Positions 16,816 to 27,727 of a stretch of DNA of 64,000 nucleotides are shown in pieces. Positions within the stretch are counted from its first letter, which is position 1; every line of letters begins with the position of its first letter. The notes beneath the pieces are model-generated. The model made no database searches, had not been told where the DNA came from, and saw only the letters and a list, made by a program, of their open reading frames with translations. The stretch is from an uncultured Flavobacteriales bacterium (lineage in GTDB: Bacteria > Bacteroidota > Bacteroidia > Flavobacteriales_E > Vicingaceae): assembly GCA_937901255.1 (NCBI GenBank), contig CALCHN010000066.1, forward strand, positions 1 to 64,000, read 5' to 3'. A program made the position numbers and the translations under genes.

Positions 16816-17958
16816 ATGGCAATTAAAGTATCGCATATCAATACAACAGTTCCTTCTGCAACTAAAGAAAAGCAGCAGAAAAGTAGCATTTTACAATTGC
16901 TTAATCAAGACATTAGTTTTAGCAAAAGCTATCCAGATAAAAAGAAAGAACAATTCTATTCCGAAATCAGCTTGTTGTTGTCGGCAGGAACAGACATTAA
17001 AACTGCGTTGGAATTGATTGTGGAAGAGACAGAGAAAGACAAAGATAAAAAGCTGCTGGAAAGCATCAAAAATGACATCATTAACGGAGCCAGTTTTTCT
17101 GAAGCATTGCAAAAAACAGGAAAATTTACCGAGTATGAATATTACTCGCTAAAAGTAGGAGAGGAAAGCTCTCGGGTAGATTTGGTATTGACCGATTTAG
17201 CTACTTTCTTCAAACGAAAAATAGACCAAACAAGAAAACTCTCAGGAGCGTTGTCTTATCCTATAGTACTGCTGCTTACCGCTTTTGGAATGGTGGTGTT
17301 TTTATTGAAGTTTTTAGTTCCGATGTTTCAAGACATTTTTAAAAGTTTTAATAAAGAATTACCGGGAGTAACCCAGTTTGTTATTGATGCTTCCGACACC
17401 GTGAGCAGTTATTTTTTGTTGATTGTATTATTCATATTGGGAGCAATTGTTTTTGTGACGCTCAATAAAAAGAAAATATGGTTCAGGAAAATTACTTCCA
17501 AGCTTATTATCAAAATTCCGGTAGTAGGGGAGATGGCTCAAAAAATATATTTAACCCGTTTTTGTCACTCCATGAATTTATTGATTAGTGCCAGAAATTC
17601 CTTATTAAATTCCATTCAGTTGGTAAAAAAGATGATTGATTATTACCCTTTGCAACAAGCCCTCGAGAAAGTAGAAGATGATTTGATGCATGGAAAATTA
17701 TTGAACGAAAGCATGCGTACCATGCCTATTTTCCCGAAAAAGATGATAGCCCTGATAAAAGTAGCTGAAGAAGTGAACAAGCTGGATGCTATCTTCAACA
17801 ACTTAGACGAGCAATACTCCAAAGATTTAGAATACCGCTCGGAACTGTTTGGAAAACTCCTTGAACCTTTTGTGATTTTATTTATCAGCGTTATTGTAGG
17901 GTTTATTGTTATTGCCATGTATATCCCTATGATGGAAATTAATACGGGATTGTTTTAG
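16816..17958 (+). CDS. gspF: Inner-membrane platform protein GspF/PilC
   Basis: A 380-aa polytopic protein with two T2SSF domains. The first contains FYSEISLLLSAGTDIKTALE and FSEALQKTGKFTEYEYYSLKVGE. The second contains FCHSMNLLISAR and PKKMIALIKVAEEVNKLD. Three membrane helices lie near residues 150-172, 195-217 and 352-374. It is the last gene of the secretion operon. A 5'-truncated, slightly diverged copy of its 3' 495 bp lies 15 kb downstream at 32893-33388, and similarity continues about 20 bp past the stop codon. Confidence 0.95.
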   Translation: MAIKVSHINTTVPSATKEKQQKSSILQLLNQDISFSKSYPDKKKEQFYSEISLLLSAGTDIKTALELIVEETEKDKDKKLLESIKNDIINGASFSEALQKTGKFTEYEYYSLKVGEESSRVDLVLTDLATFFKRKIDQTRKLSGALSYPIVLLLTAFGMVVFLLKFLVPMFQDIFKSFNKELPGVTQFVIDASDTVSSYFLLIVLFILGAIVFVTLNKKKIWFRKITSKLIIKIPVVGEMAQKIYLTRFCHSMNLLISARNSLLNSIQLVKKMIDYYPLQQALEKVEDDLMHGKLLNESMRTMPIFPKKMIALIKVAEEVNKLDAIFNNLDEQYSKDLEYRSELFGKLLEPFVILFISVIVGFIVIAMYIPMMEINTGLF

Positions 17959-18031
17959 GATAATGTGAGTTTTGATGGCGAAATGTTGTTGGATTAAATG
18001 AAAATTAGATAGAAAAATAAATAAAAAATTA

Positions 18032-18082
18032 ACCGTTAGTTTAAAAAATGCTACCGTTCGTTGGTCAAAATCGACCGTTAGT
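18032..18082. promoter_or_regulatory. Three LytTR-type boxes at 21-bp spacing
   Basis: ACCGTTAGT (18032), ACCGTTCGT (18053) and ACCGTTAGT (18074) all match the LytTR-domain consensus [TA][AC][CA]GTTN[AG][TG]. Their starts are exactly 21 bp apart, two helical turns. A weaker ACCATTTCT follows at 18094. They lie 115-165 bp upstream of the first RHS gene, with no other gene in between. A LytTR response regulator controlling the RHS locus is the obvious reading. The regulator gene is not in the window. Confidence 0.7.
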
Positions 18083-18195
18083 TAGATGGATTGACCATTT
18101 CTTTGATTTTAAAATCTTTTGGTTTACGTTTGGAAAATTATTTTACAACTAGCTTATTATCAGAAAAATTAAAAACAAAATAATAATATAAAAGA

Positions 18196-21100
18196 ATGAC
18201 AAAAAAAGTTTTATTAATTCTATTCTTAGCATTTATTTTTAAATATACAAATGCACAAGTTCAAATAGATAAATTTTCGGGAGATGCTTATTATAGTCTT
18301 CCATTAATGTCCGTACCTAATTTTAAAGGACCTAGTATATCTACCTCAATTATGTATAAAAGTGATGTAAAAGTAGATCAACCCGCATCAGAAATAGGTT
18401 TAGGTTGGAATATTGAAGCTGGAGGTTCAATAGAAAGAAGTGTAAACGGCATTCCTGACGATTGGGTAGATGTTCAAACAGCAGACTTAACTTCAGCCTC
18501 ATTTCAAAAACATTTAGGAGCACTGCATTTTAATAAAACAAATACAAGTACTGTGTTAGATTTTGATTATACACGATTTAAATTAGATTCGCTTAATGAT
18601 ACCATTCGTTTTTATTACCCTAATTATGATTCTTATTATGTTATAGGAGCAGGAATGGCAGGAGAAATAACCCCTGAAAATTACGATTATGCGACAGTTA
18701 AAGTAGACACATCTACCGTAAGACGATGGTCTTATTATAGCTATTATCTAGGAGGTTATTTAATAAAAGATAGTGTAGAACAAGAAATTAGACAAATAGA
18801 AACATTCAGTATTAATCCAGATAACAACCCTTTTAATTATAAAACTCATTTTAGATATAACCATAATAATTATGCAGAGACTAATTCTAGATATTTCCCT
18901 TGGAATAGCTCGCCACTAACAACCAGCAGTAATGTTCCTATACTCAGAGATAGTATAGGTGGGTCTGCTCAAACGTTTGATGGTGCTGGTTATAATGATG
19001 AAAACTTCACACACACCGAAAATAGAAATAGAAGTAGAACAGCCAATTATATAACCTATTATACCAATTCGGAGATTGCATCTGGAATAAATGGGTTTTT
19101 AGAATATAGTCCATATGTAAATAGATCTATGTCTAAATTTCCATCTGATGGAATTGGAGCATATCAAATTACAGACATTAATGGGTATACTTATCACTAT
19201 TCCTTACCTGTTTATGCTTTTTATAACATTCAAGGAACCTACTCTTTAGATAATAACCATAACATTAGTATAGCAGAAGGAGGAACCGTAGAAAAAAATG
19301 AAGACCTCAATGGTAACTATTTATTAGAAAATGATTACACGCATGAAATTCTTGAAACCAATAAAAATAATAAATATGCAATCAGGTGGCTGCTAACCGC
19401 AGTTACCGGACCTGATTTTAAAGATACGAATCAAAATGGAGTGGTAGATAGTGAAGATGAAGGGTATTGGGTAAAATATGATTATGGGCTATGGGTTTCA
19501 CAATTTGAAAATAGATTCCCTTATTATGGAGCTAATTATGCTTTTACAGCAGATATAGAGCAAGGATTATCTGCTTTTATGGATGAAAACGATAAAAACA
19601 GAAATTCAGGAAAAATTTTAGCCTATTCTGAAACTGCCGAAGAAAAATATTACCTTAATAAAATACAAACACCTTCACATAGTGCTTTATTTATTCGAGA
19701 TTATAGACTTGATGAACAAAGTGCATCACCTTACCTAGCTAATTATGAGTATGTATCAACAGAAAATTTAAAACATGTATCTGAACCGTTAAACTATTTG
19801 AACGGTTCAGGATCTTTTAATGGATTTGGTCAACTTAACCCAAGTGTTTTACCAAAATATTATAGGTTTACTATTATGCCTGAAGGTGTTGATAGTGTTA
19901 AGCTATTTATTGATAGGTTGTGGGGAGGAAATTATGGAGGTCAGTATGTAGATACTTTTACAGTTTATGATGGAGCAGACTCCACAGGAACAATATTATA
20001 TCAATTAGCAGGTAATTTAACTTCACCCACTTCTGTTACTTCCTCATCAAATGCTATTACGATTGAATATGTCAGAACTACCGAACATAATAGTGCTGGA
20101 GAATATGATATCAGATGGGAATCTATATGGGCAAATGGTCTAGATGGATGGACTGGAGGGAGACAAAAAAACCTTCCTGAATTAAAACTATCAAAAATGT
20201 TTTTATTTGATAATAATGATTTGGATAGCTTACCAACTATTAGTGCAATTGACACCATTTTGAATGACAAACTATGGGATTATCAAAGAATTAACAAATC
20301 ATCTTGCTATAACAATACTTGGTTCGATGCAAACGATTCTATTATAAGCTATTATGCATTACAATCAACCGATTTAATACAGGATTATTCCTTAGCTAAA
20401 AAGTACATTAATAATAAAAATGTGTATGTAGATATTCATAAAAAACCAACTTCTCAAATAGATGTAGAAGAAAACAAATATATAGCAACCAATCAACTCG
20501 ATAGCAGTGGTAAACTTACACTTAATAAGGTGGTGTATTATGGTTTAAACCGAACACAATCTCAGCCTGCCCATCTTTTTGATTATGATGCTGAAGACAC
20601 ATTAAGTAATCCCTATTATAATACATTAAAACAAGATTATTGGGGAAATTATAAAAACGATGTAGAAGGTAATCTACTTAGAGGGTATGTTACAGACTCC
20701 TCAATACAGCAAATTGACGCTTGGAGTTTAAGAAAAATTACAACCCCTTTAGGTGGAGTTACAGAGCTTGTTTACGAAGCCGATGAATATCAACAAGTAC
20801 TTAAAGAATACGATGAACCAGGAATGAGAGGTCCTTCAAAAATATTTGTTTTAGCTAATGTTGTTGCCGATTCTAATGATTTAGGAACAGCTTGGTATTT
20901 TGAGCTGGAAAGTCAACAAGAAGATGACTTTTGGACTACTGCTAATAACTTTTCGGGTAAAGGAGCTAAAAATGTGGTTGTTCCTGGTATTTGGATAAAT
21001 CCTAATGATTCGTCAGCTTCAGGATATTACTACAGTTCATTAGGTGAGGATTTTCGTTATGGAACAATTGTAAGTTATGGAAATGGAACACTTTTCGACA

Positions 21101-23235
21101 ATCCTAATAAAGTATCAGGATTAGATTACTTTGAAATAAATCTGGGTGCTCCACCTACTAGTGCTTCTGTAGAAAATCACACTCTTATAAACGCAAATGA
21201 AAGATTAGTGTATGGTGGAGAAGGATATGTTGTTTTTAATTATGATAAAGGACAAAAAATATACGGAGGAGGAACAAGAGTTAAAGAAACCAAAGTATAT
21301 AACGACACTACGGCTTATACCACAAAATATACCTACGGTTTAGGTACAGCAACTGCTGAACCATCTGATTTTTGGGTTGGTAAAACCAAAACAGACGAAT
21401 ATGATAACACTTATTATTGGGGAGCGGTAGCTTTTGATATTCATCCCTTTGGATTATCTCCGCAAGTAGGTTATGGTAGTGTTACAGTAGAAAATATCGG
21501 AGAAAGTTCTTCCGGACAAGGAAAATCTGTTTATGAATTTCATGTGTCTGATGAAAATCATACTTATTTAAAACCCTATACAAAAAGAATAGATACCATT
21601 TATGCTACTTATGAAATTCCAGCATGTTCACCATATAAACAGAACAAAGAAAAAAGATTTGGACTAGAAATTATTGATGATTTTACAAGTATATGGGGAA
21701 AAATAAATACCCAAAAAGTAGTAGATATACATAACAATATCATTTCTAAAAAAGCTTATGAATACACCGTTTCTACAAAAGGAGCCCACGTTAATACCAT
21801 TAATTTTGAAGTAAGCCATGAAGATAAAGATAAAGATACTATGTGCTTAAAACACCACGCCTATATCCCTACAATATTCAGAAAATATCCTACTTACGCA
21901 AATAAAATAACTACTTATTCCAACGGCAGAAAAAGTGAATCTACCATAATAGCTCGAGATGCTTTTACTGCCGACCCTACAGAAACAGGCAGTATTTCAG
22001 TAAATAAAACAGCAACTAAAGAACAAATTATTCCTGCTTATATTCAAACTTCAACACCTAACTACCAAAAAATGGGAGCAAAATCCGATAACCCCGAAAA
22101 TAGCAATTTCTTAGGAGCAGTTTATGCCGCACAAAAATGGGTAGCAAGCGAAGGAGTTACTACAGAAGATTTTCTTTCTTATGGAAAAAGTTTTTGGAAA
22201 GACTCAGCAAGAGTTTTTAAATATGATGATACTGCTGATGAGTTTATGATAACTAGTGACACCACCAATTGGTACGATTATACCCAATATGCTTGGGCAG
22301 GAGAGTTAGGAGATTACGGCATTTTTAAATACAGTGCCTTTACCGATATTAATACACCTCCTACAGGAACTTCAGATTGGCGTTTTTTATCCGAAGTTAC
22401 GTTAATGGACAAGCAACAAAATGTATTGGAGCAAAAATCCTATGGCAATCGTTTTTCTGCCAATAAATTGGGTTATAATAGTCGCTTTGCCTTTACTTCT
22501 GCATCAAATAGCAATTACGTAAGCTTTACCGCTACAGGCTTTGAAACCATTAATGAAGTGGCTGCAGGCGATTATTTTTACGAGGGCGAAGTTAAAGTAG
22601 CATCAGGCAACCTACACCTTAAAGAAGATGGAACTGTTTTTCCTCATACAGGAAATTATATGGTAAAAATTCCTGCGGCAACCAATAGCGGTCCATTATA
22701 CACCGTTAAATACAATGCTGCTGACAGTCTTTATAGTTTACAAAGAGGAAGAACATATACTGCCTCCGTTTGGGTACATAAAGATAGCCCTGATGATGTT
22801 CAATTAGTGATAGATTTAGATGGTACTTCTGGTGGATTCTTTGCCGCTACACAAAACATGCGAAAAGACGATAGCAAAGCCATAACAATTGGCGACTGGG
22901 TACAACTAACAGTAAGTGCGTATGTCCCCGAAGATTTTTTAACCCCCGGAGCTACAGATGGAGTACATGTGTATGTTAAAAAAACTTCTTCGGCTGATGC
23001 TTGGGTAGATGATTTACAATTTAAATCCAACGTTAGTGCCTCAGGAATGAGTGTGTATGACCAACGTACAGGAAGAGTAATGGCAACATTAAGCGATAAT
23101 AATTTTGCTACTAAGTATGTGTATAACGATGCCGGACAAATTACAGAAGTTTGGCAAGAAGTATTTGGCGACTCTTGGGGCAAATGGGTAAAAGTAGAAA
23201 GCCGTGAGTACAATTTTAAAAGAGCAATGGAATAA
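18196..23235 (+). CDS. Giant SpvB-like RHS/YD protein (TcB-like component)
   Basis: A 1679-aa exported protein with signal peptide (1-20). Residues about 25-80 (GDAYYSLPLMSVPNFKGPSI..., SEIGLGWNIEAGGSIERS) resemble the SpvB/TcB N-terminal region. A Ca-binding, dockerin-like loop (DTNQNGVVDSEDEG) lies near residue 411. A CUB-like domain spans about 536-643, and long Tyr/Asn-rich YD-type sequence follows. A carbohydrate-binding-like jelly roll lies at about 1470-1610, and a YD motif (NFATKYVYNDAGQITEVWQE) is near the end. There is no RHS core, so the toxin part must come from the next gene, as in TcB/TcC pairs. LytTR boxes precede it. Cocoon formation is inferred. Confidence 0.8.
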   Translation: MTKKVLLILFLAFIFKYTNAQVQIDKFSGDAYYSLPLMSVPNFKGPSISTSIMYKSDVKVDQPASEIGLGWNIEAGGSIERSVNGIPDDWVDVQTADLTSASFQKHLGALHFNKTNTSTVLDFDYTRFKLDSLNDTIRFYYPNYDSYYVIGAGMAGEITPENYDYATVKVDTSTVRRWSYYSYYLGGYLIKDSVEQEIRQIETFSINPDNNPFNYKTHFRYNHNNYAETNSRYFPWNSSPLTTSSNVPILRDSIGGSAQTFDGAGYNDENFTHTENRNRSRTANYITYYTNSEIASGINGFLEYSPYVNRSMSKFPSDGIGAYQITDINGYTYHYSLPVYAFYNIQGTYSLDNNHNISIAEGGTVEKNEDLNGNYLLENDYTHEILETNKNNKYAIRWLLTAVTGPDFKDTNQNGVVDSEDEGYWVKYDYGLWVSQFENRFPYYGANYAFTADIEQGLSAFMDENDKNRNSGKILAYSETAEEKYYLNKIQTPSHSALFIRDYRLDEQSASPYLANYEYVSTENLKHVSEPLNYLNGSGSFNGFGQLNPSVLPKYYRFTIMPEGVDSVKLFIDRLWGGNYGGQYVDTFTVYDGADSTGTILYQLAGNLTSPTSVTSSSNAITIEYVRTTEHNSAGEYDIRWESIWANGLDGWTGGRQKNLPELKLSKMFLFDNNDLDSLPTISAIDTILNDKLWDYQRINKSSCYNNTWFDANDSIISYYALQSTDLIQDYSLAKKYINNKNVYVDIHKKPTSQIDVEENKYIATNQLDSSGKLTLNKVVYYGLNRTQSQPAHLFDYDAEDTLSNPYYNTLKQDYWGNYKNDVEGNLLRGYVTDSSIQQIDAWSLRKITTPLGGVTELVYEADEYQQVLKEYDEPGMRGPSKIFVLANVVADSNDLGTAWYFELESQQEDDFWTTANNFSGKGAKNVVVPGIWINPNDSSASGYYYSSLGEDFRYGTIVSYGNGTLFDNPNKVSGLDYFEINLGAPPTSASVENHTLINANERLVYGGEGYVVFNYDKGQKIYGGGTRVKETKVYNDTTAYTTKYTYGLGTATAEPSDFWVGKTKTDEYDNTYYWGAVAFDIHPFGLSPQVGYGSVTVENIGESSSGQGKSVYEFHVSDENHTYLKPYTKRIDTIYATYEIPACSPYKQNKEKRFGLEIIDDFTSIWGKINTQKVVDIHNNIISKKAYEYTVSTKGAHVNTINFEVSHEDKDKDTMCLKHHAYIPTIFRKYPTYANKITTYSNGRKSESTIIARDAFTADPTETGSISVNKTATKEQIIPAYIQTSTPNYQKMGAKSDNPENSNFLGAVYAAQKWVASEGVTTEDFLSYGKSFWKDSARVFKYDDTADEFMITSDTTNWYDYTQYAWAGELGDYGIFKYSAFTDINTPPTGTSDWRFLSEVTLMDKQQNVLEQKSYGNRFSANKLGYNSRFAFTSASNSNYVSFTATGFETINEVAAGDYFYEGEVKVASGNLHLKEDGTVFPHTGNYMVKIPAATNSGPLYTVKYNAADSLYSLQRGRTYTASVWVHKDSPDDVQLVIDLDGTSGGFFAATQNMRKDDSKAITIGDWVQLTVSAYVPEDFLTPGATDGVHVYVKKTSSADAWVDDLQFKSNVSASGMSVYDQRTGRVMATLSDNNFATKYVYNDAGQITEVWQEVFGDSWGKWVKVESREYNFKRAME

Positions 23236-23361
23236 GAAGGAGTTTAGAAGTTAGAAGACTGAAGATAGAAGTTTAACCAATAACCGTGAACTAAAAATAC
23301 AATTAACAGCGTCTTTGCGACTTTTCGAGAGATACTATTAACAGATAACAAACATATAAAA
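23236..23361. repeat. Short dispersed repeats between the two RHS genes
   Basis: Low-complexity GAAGTTAGAAG-type units (23243-23272) are followed by CAGCGTCTTTGCG (23308-23320), related to the block inside the secretion operon at 16305. No promoter was recognised, so the two RHS genes may be co-transcribed across this gap. Confidence 0.4.
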
Positions 23362-26300
23362 ATGAATAGTTTAAAAACCACATTAATCGGAATAATCAGC
23401 ATAATCCCTATGTTGGTTGTAGCTCAGCATGGCTCCACTGCCGACAAGCAATACAACTGGAGCTATAGTGTAAATTACGATGAAGACACTAATATTATTC
23501 AAGTTTCTAAACAATACTTAGATAATTTAGGTAGAAGCACCCAATCCATGAGTAAAAACCTTGCTGCCAATAAAGTAATGGCAACAGAAACCGTTTACGA
23601 CCAATATGGAAGAGCCGTTATATCTACCCTTCCTGCTCCCATTGGGCAAGACATGGTTATCAGAAACAACTTTATTACCAATAACTCGGGAGTTCCCTAC
23701 TCGTGGCAACATTTTGATGATGCTTTACTTAACAACCCTGCACCCGTAGGGAAAGACAGCACTAATACACTAGGTATTTTTTATAGTAATAATGGTTCAG
23801 AAGAGTATGTAGCTACTTCTTCCTATCCTTATTCCAGAATAGAATATATGGCAGACCCCACAGGCAGAGTAAAAAGAGGTGCCGCTCCCGGTGAACAATT
23901 AAAAATGGGTAGCGGAAAAGAAAGCCAAATGTATTACATGTTTACTGCTGGAGAGCTCGACCGTGCTTATGGTGTAGATTCTTCTTTTTATTGCGATATT
24001 TCCTCTCAAAACCCGTTGCACAGTACCGCTCTAACAAATACCGAAATAGTTGCCGAAAAAACCATTTCGATAGATGCAGAAGGAACAATAAGCATTTCTT
24101 TTATAAGCGATGGGCTTACCATTGCCTCCTGCGTAAGCGGAATGTCTCCTACACCAAGCGTACCCGAGCAAAGTGCTAAAAACACCCTGCTTTTTGATGG
24201 TACCCGTTCAGCAGACATCCATTTACCCATAGCAAAATCTACCACACTTAAATTACCCTTACCCATGTATAGAATAGTTAGTAGTACTCCTTATGGTAGT
24301 TTTTATTTTGATCAATTTTTAGACAGTAGCCAAATTACCTATAAAATAATGGATTTATCTACCAACCAGTTGTTGACAGAAAATACCCATTATACCATTA
24401 ATAGCAGTACCCGTTTTGTCACCTTTAATGCCCCTAACAAACACCGTTTTTTAAGAATTTCTTGCAGTTATCCCGATTCCATGTTAACCATTTTTTCACC
24501 AAGTAATGTTATACCACCCAGTCCTGTTATAGAATACAAACTCGATTACAGCCACTTTTCTGTAAACTATTACGATTTTTCGGGTAAACTGCGTACCAAT
24601 GTTTCTCCAAAAGGATTCGATTACAGTGTAAACGGTAAACATACCGAATACAGCCGCTACGATTATAACCCTTTAGGACTGGTAATTACCAAACAACTAC
24701 CCGATGAAGGATTGACCGAATTCTTGTACAGCGATGAAGGCGTATTGCGTTTCAGCCAAAATGCGCAACAAAAACAAGAAGACAAATTTTCCTATTTTAG
24801 ATACGATACCGAAAACCGCTTGGTAGAAAAAGGCGAGTACATAGAAAATGGAGGAAGTACCTACGAATTTGCAGGTTATTATGATAAAGCCAATACAGGA
24901 ACAGATGTAAAAACCATTGCCGATAGCGTTAGTAAACTATTTACCTCACAAACCCATCACGAACATTATGTAGCTTACGATTTATTGGCAAGTGCAGATG
25001 AAATACCGGCAGCATACAGCTATAAAAGCAACTTTACACAAAGCAACCTAAAAGGAAAAACTTCTAAAACATGGAATGAAAACCACCAAACGTGGTACAG
25101 TTACGATTATGCCGGCAGACTTACCTTTACCGTGCAAGAGCTGTTAGACACTAATTTTAATACCGATGTGGATGAAACCATTAAAACCGTTAACTATACC
25201 TATGCTCCCGTAACCTCAGTAATTCTTAAAGAAGAATACCAAAAATACCATACTACCGAAAAAATTACCAATCTTTATACCTATAATGCCAATACACAAC
25301 CCATTACGGTAGTGGTAAAAGATGCAGCCAACCAAACCATAGGGCAGGCAGATTTTGAATATTACCTGAACGGACAACTGAAAAGAAAAGTGCTTGGACA
25401 TCACCTACAAGGATTAGATTATGTATATACCCTTACCGGTGCGTTAAAAAGCATGAACCACCCTACACTAGAGCTTCAATACGACCCCGGAGATGATGGT
25501 GGAGAAAATGGTTTTCCCGAAGATTTATTTGCCTTTGCAATAGATTATCATGAAAATGATTATGTAAGAACAGGCAGCAATGTATCTGCAATAGTGCAAG
25601 ATGGCTACTACAACGGACTAATAAAAGCCGTAAGGTGGAAAATGAAAGACGAAAACGAAATATATCAATCTTCGGGCAATATAGAATTGTACGACAATGA
25701 AGAACCCGATATCTCCCTGATGTACCAATACACCTACGATAAATTTTACCGATTAGAAACCGCCAACTTTGGTATTTTTAATGGTAGCGATTTTACACCC
25801 ACAGACCACTACCAGGTATATGGGGGAAGCAATAATGATGGAATAGATTACGATATAATAGGCAACATTACCACCCTAAAAAGAAACGGTTTTGATGGCG
25901 ATTACGACTTGCTGATGGACGATTTAGAATATACTTATACCTCCGGAACCAGCCAACTGGAAGAAATTGCCGATAACAGTGGTAGCAGCTACAGCAACGA
26001 TTTTAATACTGATAATGGCTCTACGTTTTTATACAACGAAAACGGACAAATGACAGCCGCTTATCCTGATGGCGTAGACCACATTTTATATTACCCTAGC
26101 GGATTAATTAAGCAACTCATTAATAGCAATGGAGATACCATTTCTTATACCTATAATGAGCAAGGTAAAAAAATAAAAACTATATTTGTAGACGTGCAGA
26201 ACAACCCCAACATAACTACATCTACGTGGTATTTTACAGATGCTATGGGCAAAGTGCATGGCGTTTACGAAAAAATAGACACCGCAGCAGTAAGTCTTAC

Positions 26301-27684
26301 CACCGAAGTGCTTTATGCAGGAGGCAGACTGGCAACAGTAAGCAACAATTTGGTAAACTACGAGCTTATCGACCATTTGGGCAATGTGCGGGTAACCTTT
26401 GCCGATACCTCCAGCACCTCTACCCCCGAGTTAATGGTTACCAGCTGGACAGACTATTACCCCTTTGGAGAAGTATTGCCCGGCAGAAGCTCCAACCCCG
26501 AGGGACACTTGTTTGGCTACCAGGGGCAGCAAAAAGCAGCCAACAATAGCAAGTGGTACGCCTTTCAGTTGCGGATGTATAACCCCAGTTTGGGCAGATG
26601 GAACAGTACCGACCCCTATTACCAACATGCCAGCCCTTACTTAGCCATGGCAAATAACCCCGTAAGTTTTGTTGACCCTGACGGAGGAAGAGCAGAAATG
26701 ACCGAATATCTTAAAAATAAAATATTAAGACACATATTCTTCAATAAGTCTAAAATGACTCGAATTGACTATTTAAGAGCTTGGTTAGGCGCTACAGGAT
26801 TAAATTCTTATAGAGGAATTACTTTAGAAGGCATTTATTCCATTTTAAATGGAACAGCCAAAGGAATTCATTACCAAGACAGGTATTATGCTTTAGATGG
26901 ATATTTAGGAGAACTTGGAGATGGATTTTTAGATGGAGGAAGAAGCCCTAGTCAAGATCTTAAACTAGAGGGACATAATCCTATAAATTTAGGTAGTAGA
27001 GATTTATTAGCAGCCAATGGAGTTCAGGGAGATGAATTTGCTACATTATATACTATGGCAAATAATTTTCTGGGATTAAATACAGCCATGAGTTGGGTAG
27101 AAGCTTTTGGTGGGGAAGAATTATTAAACTTAGGAATATTTAGACAACAAGTAGGTAATGAACCTAATCCTGCAACAGACCCTATTACACAACTTTTTAT
27201 GTATAATGAAGATGGTACCAAAACCATCCTTTGGTCAAACCCAGATTATACCCCACCAGGAGATGAACAGGTTAAAAACAAACACATCCCTAACGGTAGA
27301 AATGTGGTGAATAATGGGGATATAGTACATACTAAAATTGAAGAATATAATAATGAGTTTTATGAGCATGATAATGTTCATATGGTTGCGGCAAATGGTG
27401 TAAAATATGATAATCCAATCAAATTAAAAGGATGGGGAGGGAGTAGTGATAACCCTGCATTAATTGTAAGCGATCCTAAATTTTTGAGATTGCCAACAAA
27501 TCCCTTACAGAATGGAAGCCCACATCCTGATTTGCTTTATATAAAATGGAATCCAAATAAATACGAACCTAATTATTGGTTATATGGAGTATTCAGGAAT
27601 TATACTAAAGATGGTATAGAGGGTATTTATCGACCCTGGCCTACCGATGATGAGAATAATAGAATTTGGGTAATCTCTAATTAA
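23362..27684 (+). CDS. DUF6443/RHS-core toxin protein (TcC-like component)
   Basis: A 1440-aa exported protein with signal peptide (1-21) and a DUF6443-type N-terminal region (about 25-150). YD repeats fill about 560-1000. The RHS-associated core (DHLGNVRVTFAD, FGYQGQQKA, QLRMYNPSLGRWNSTDP, ending NPVSFVDPDG) closes near residue 1110. The next 160 residues are a linker that recurs at 31275-31761. After GRNVV the final 125 residues are a unique tip of unknown activity (HDNVHMVAANG, WNPNKYEPNYWLYG). The core DNA is visibly richer in G+C than the tail, a usual mark of swapped tips. A YwqK-like gene follows after 43 bp. Confidence 0.88.
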   Translation: MNSLKTTLIGIISIIPMLVVAQHGSTADKQYNWSYSVNYDEDTNIIQVSKQYLDNLGRSTQSMSKNLAANKVMATETVYDQYGRAVISTLPAPIGQDMVIRNNFITNNSGVPYSWQHFDDALLNNPAPVGKDSTNTLGIFYSNNGSEEYVATSSYPYSRIEYMADPTGRVKRGAAPGEQLKMGSGKESQMYYMFTAGELDRAYGVDSSFYCDISSQNPLHSTALTNTEIVAEKTISIDAEGTISISFISDGLTIASCVSGMSPTPSVPEQSAKNTLLFDGTRSADIHLPIAKSTTLKLPLPMYRIVSSTPYGSFYFDQFLDSSQITYKIMDLSTNQLLTENTHYTINSSTRFVTFNAPNKHRFLRISCSYPDSMLTIFSPSNVIPPSPVIEYKLDYSHFSVNYYDFSGKLRTNVSPKGFDYSVNGKHTEYSRYDYNPLGLVITKQLPDEGLTEFLYSDEGVLRFSQNAQQKQEDKFSYFRYDTENRLVEKGEYIENGGSTYEFAGYYDKANTGTDVKTIADSVSKLFTSQTHHEHYVAYDLLASADEIPAAYSYKSNFTQSNLKGKTSKTWNENHQTWYSYDYAGRLTFTVQELLDTNFNTDVDETIKTVNYTYAPVTSVILKEEYQKYHTTEKITNLYTYNANTQPITVVVKDAANQTIGQADFEYYLNGQLKRKVLGHHLQGLDYVYTLTGALKSMNHPTLELQYDPGDDGGENGFPEDLFAFAIDYHENDYVRTGSNVSAIVQDGYYNGLIKAVRWKMKDENEIYQSSGNIELYDNEEPDISLMYQYTYDKFYRLETANFGIFNGSDFTPTDHYQVYGGSNNDGIDYDIIGNITTLKRNGFDGDYDLLMDDLEYTYTSGTSQLEEIADNSGSSYSNDFNTDNGSTFLYNENGQMTAAYPDGVDHILYYPSGLIKQLINSNGDTISYTYNEQGKKIKTIFVDVQNNPNITTSTWYFTDAMGKVHGVYEKIDTAAVSLTTEVLYAGGRLATVSNNLVNYELIDHLGNVRVTFADTSSTSTPELMVTSWTDYYPFGEVLPGRSSNPEGHLFGYQGQQKAANNSKWYAFQLRMYNPSLGRWNSTDPYYQHASPYLAMANNPVSFVDPDGGRAEMTEYLKNKILRHIFFNKSKMTRIDYLRAWLGATGLNSYRGITLEGIYSILNGTAKGIHYQDRYYALDGYLGELGDGFLDGGRSPSQDLKLEGHNPINLGSRDLLAANGVQGDEFATLYTMANNFLGLNTAMSWVEAFGGEELLNLGIFRQQVGNEPNPATDPITQLFMYNEDGTKTILWSNPDYTPPGDEQVKNKHIPNGRNVVNNGDIVHTKIEEYNNEFYEHDNVHMVAANGVKYDNPIKLKGWGGSSDNPALIVSDPKFLRLPTNPLQNGSPHPDLLYIKWNPNKYEPNYWLYGVFRNYTKDGIEGIYRPWPTDDENNRIWVISN

Positions 27685-27727
27685 TTTTATATATAAATTG
27701 GATTAATTTTTGTTTTTATAGTTATTT

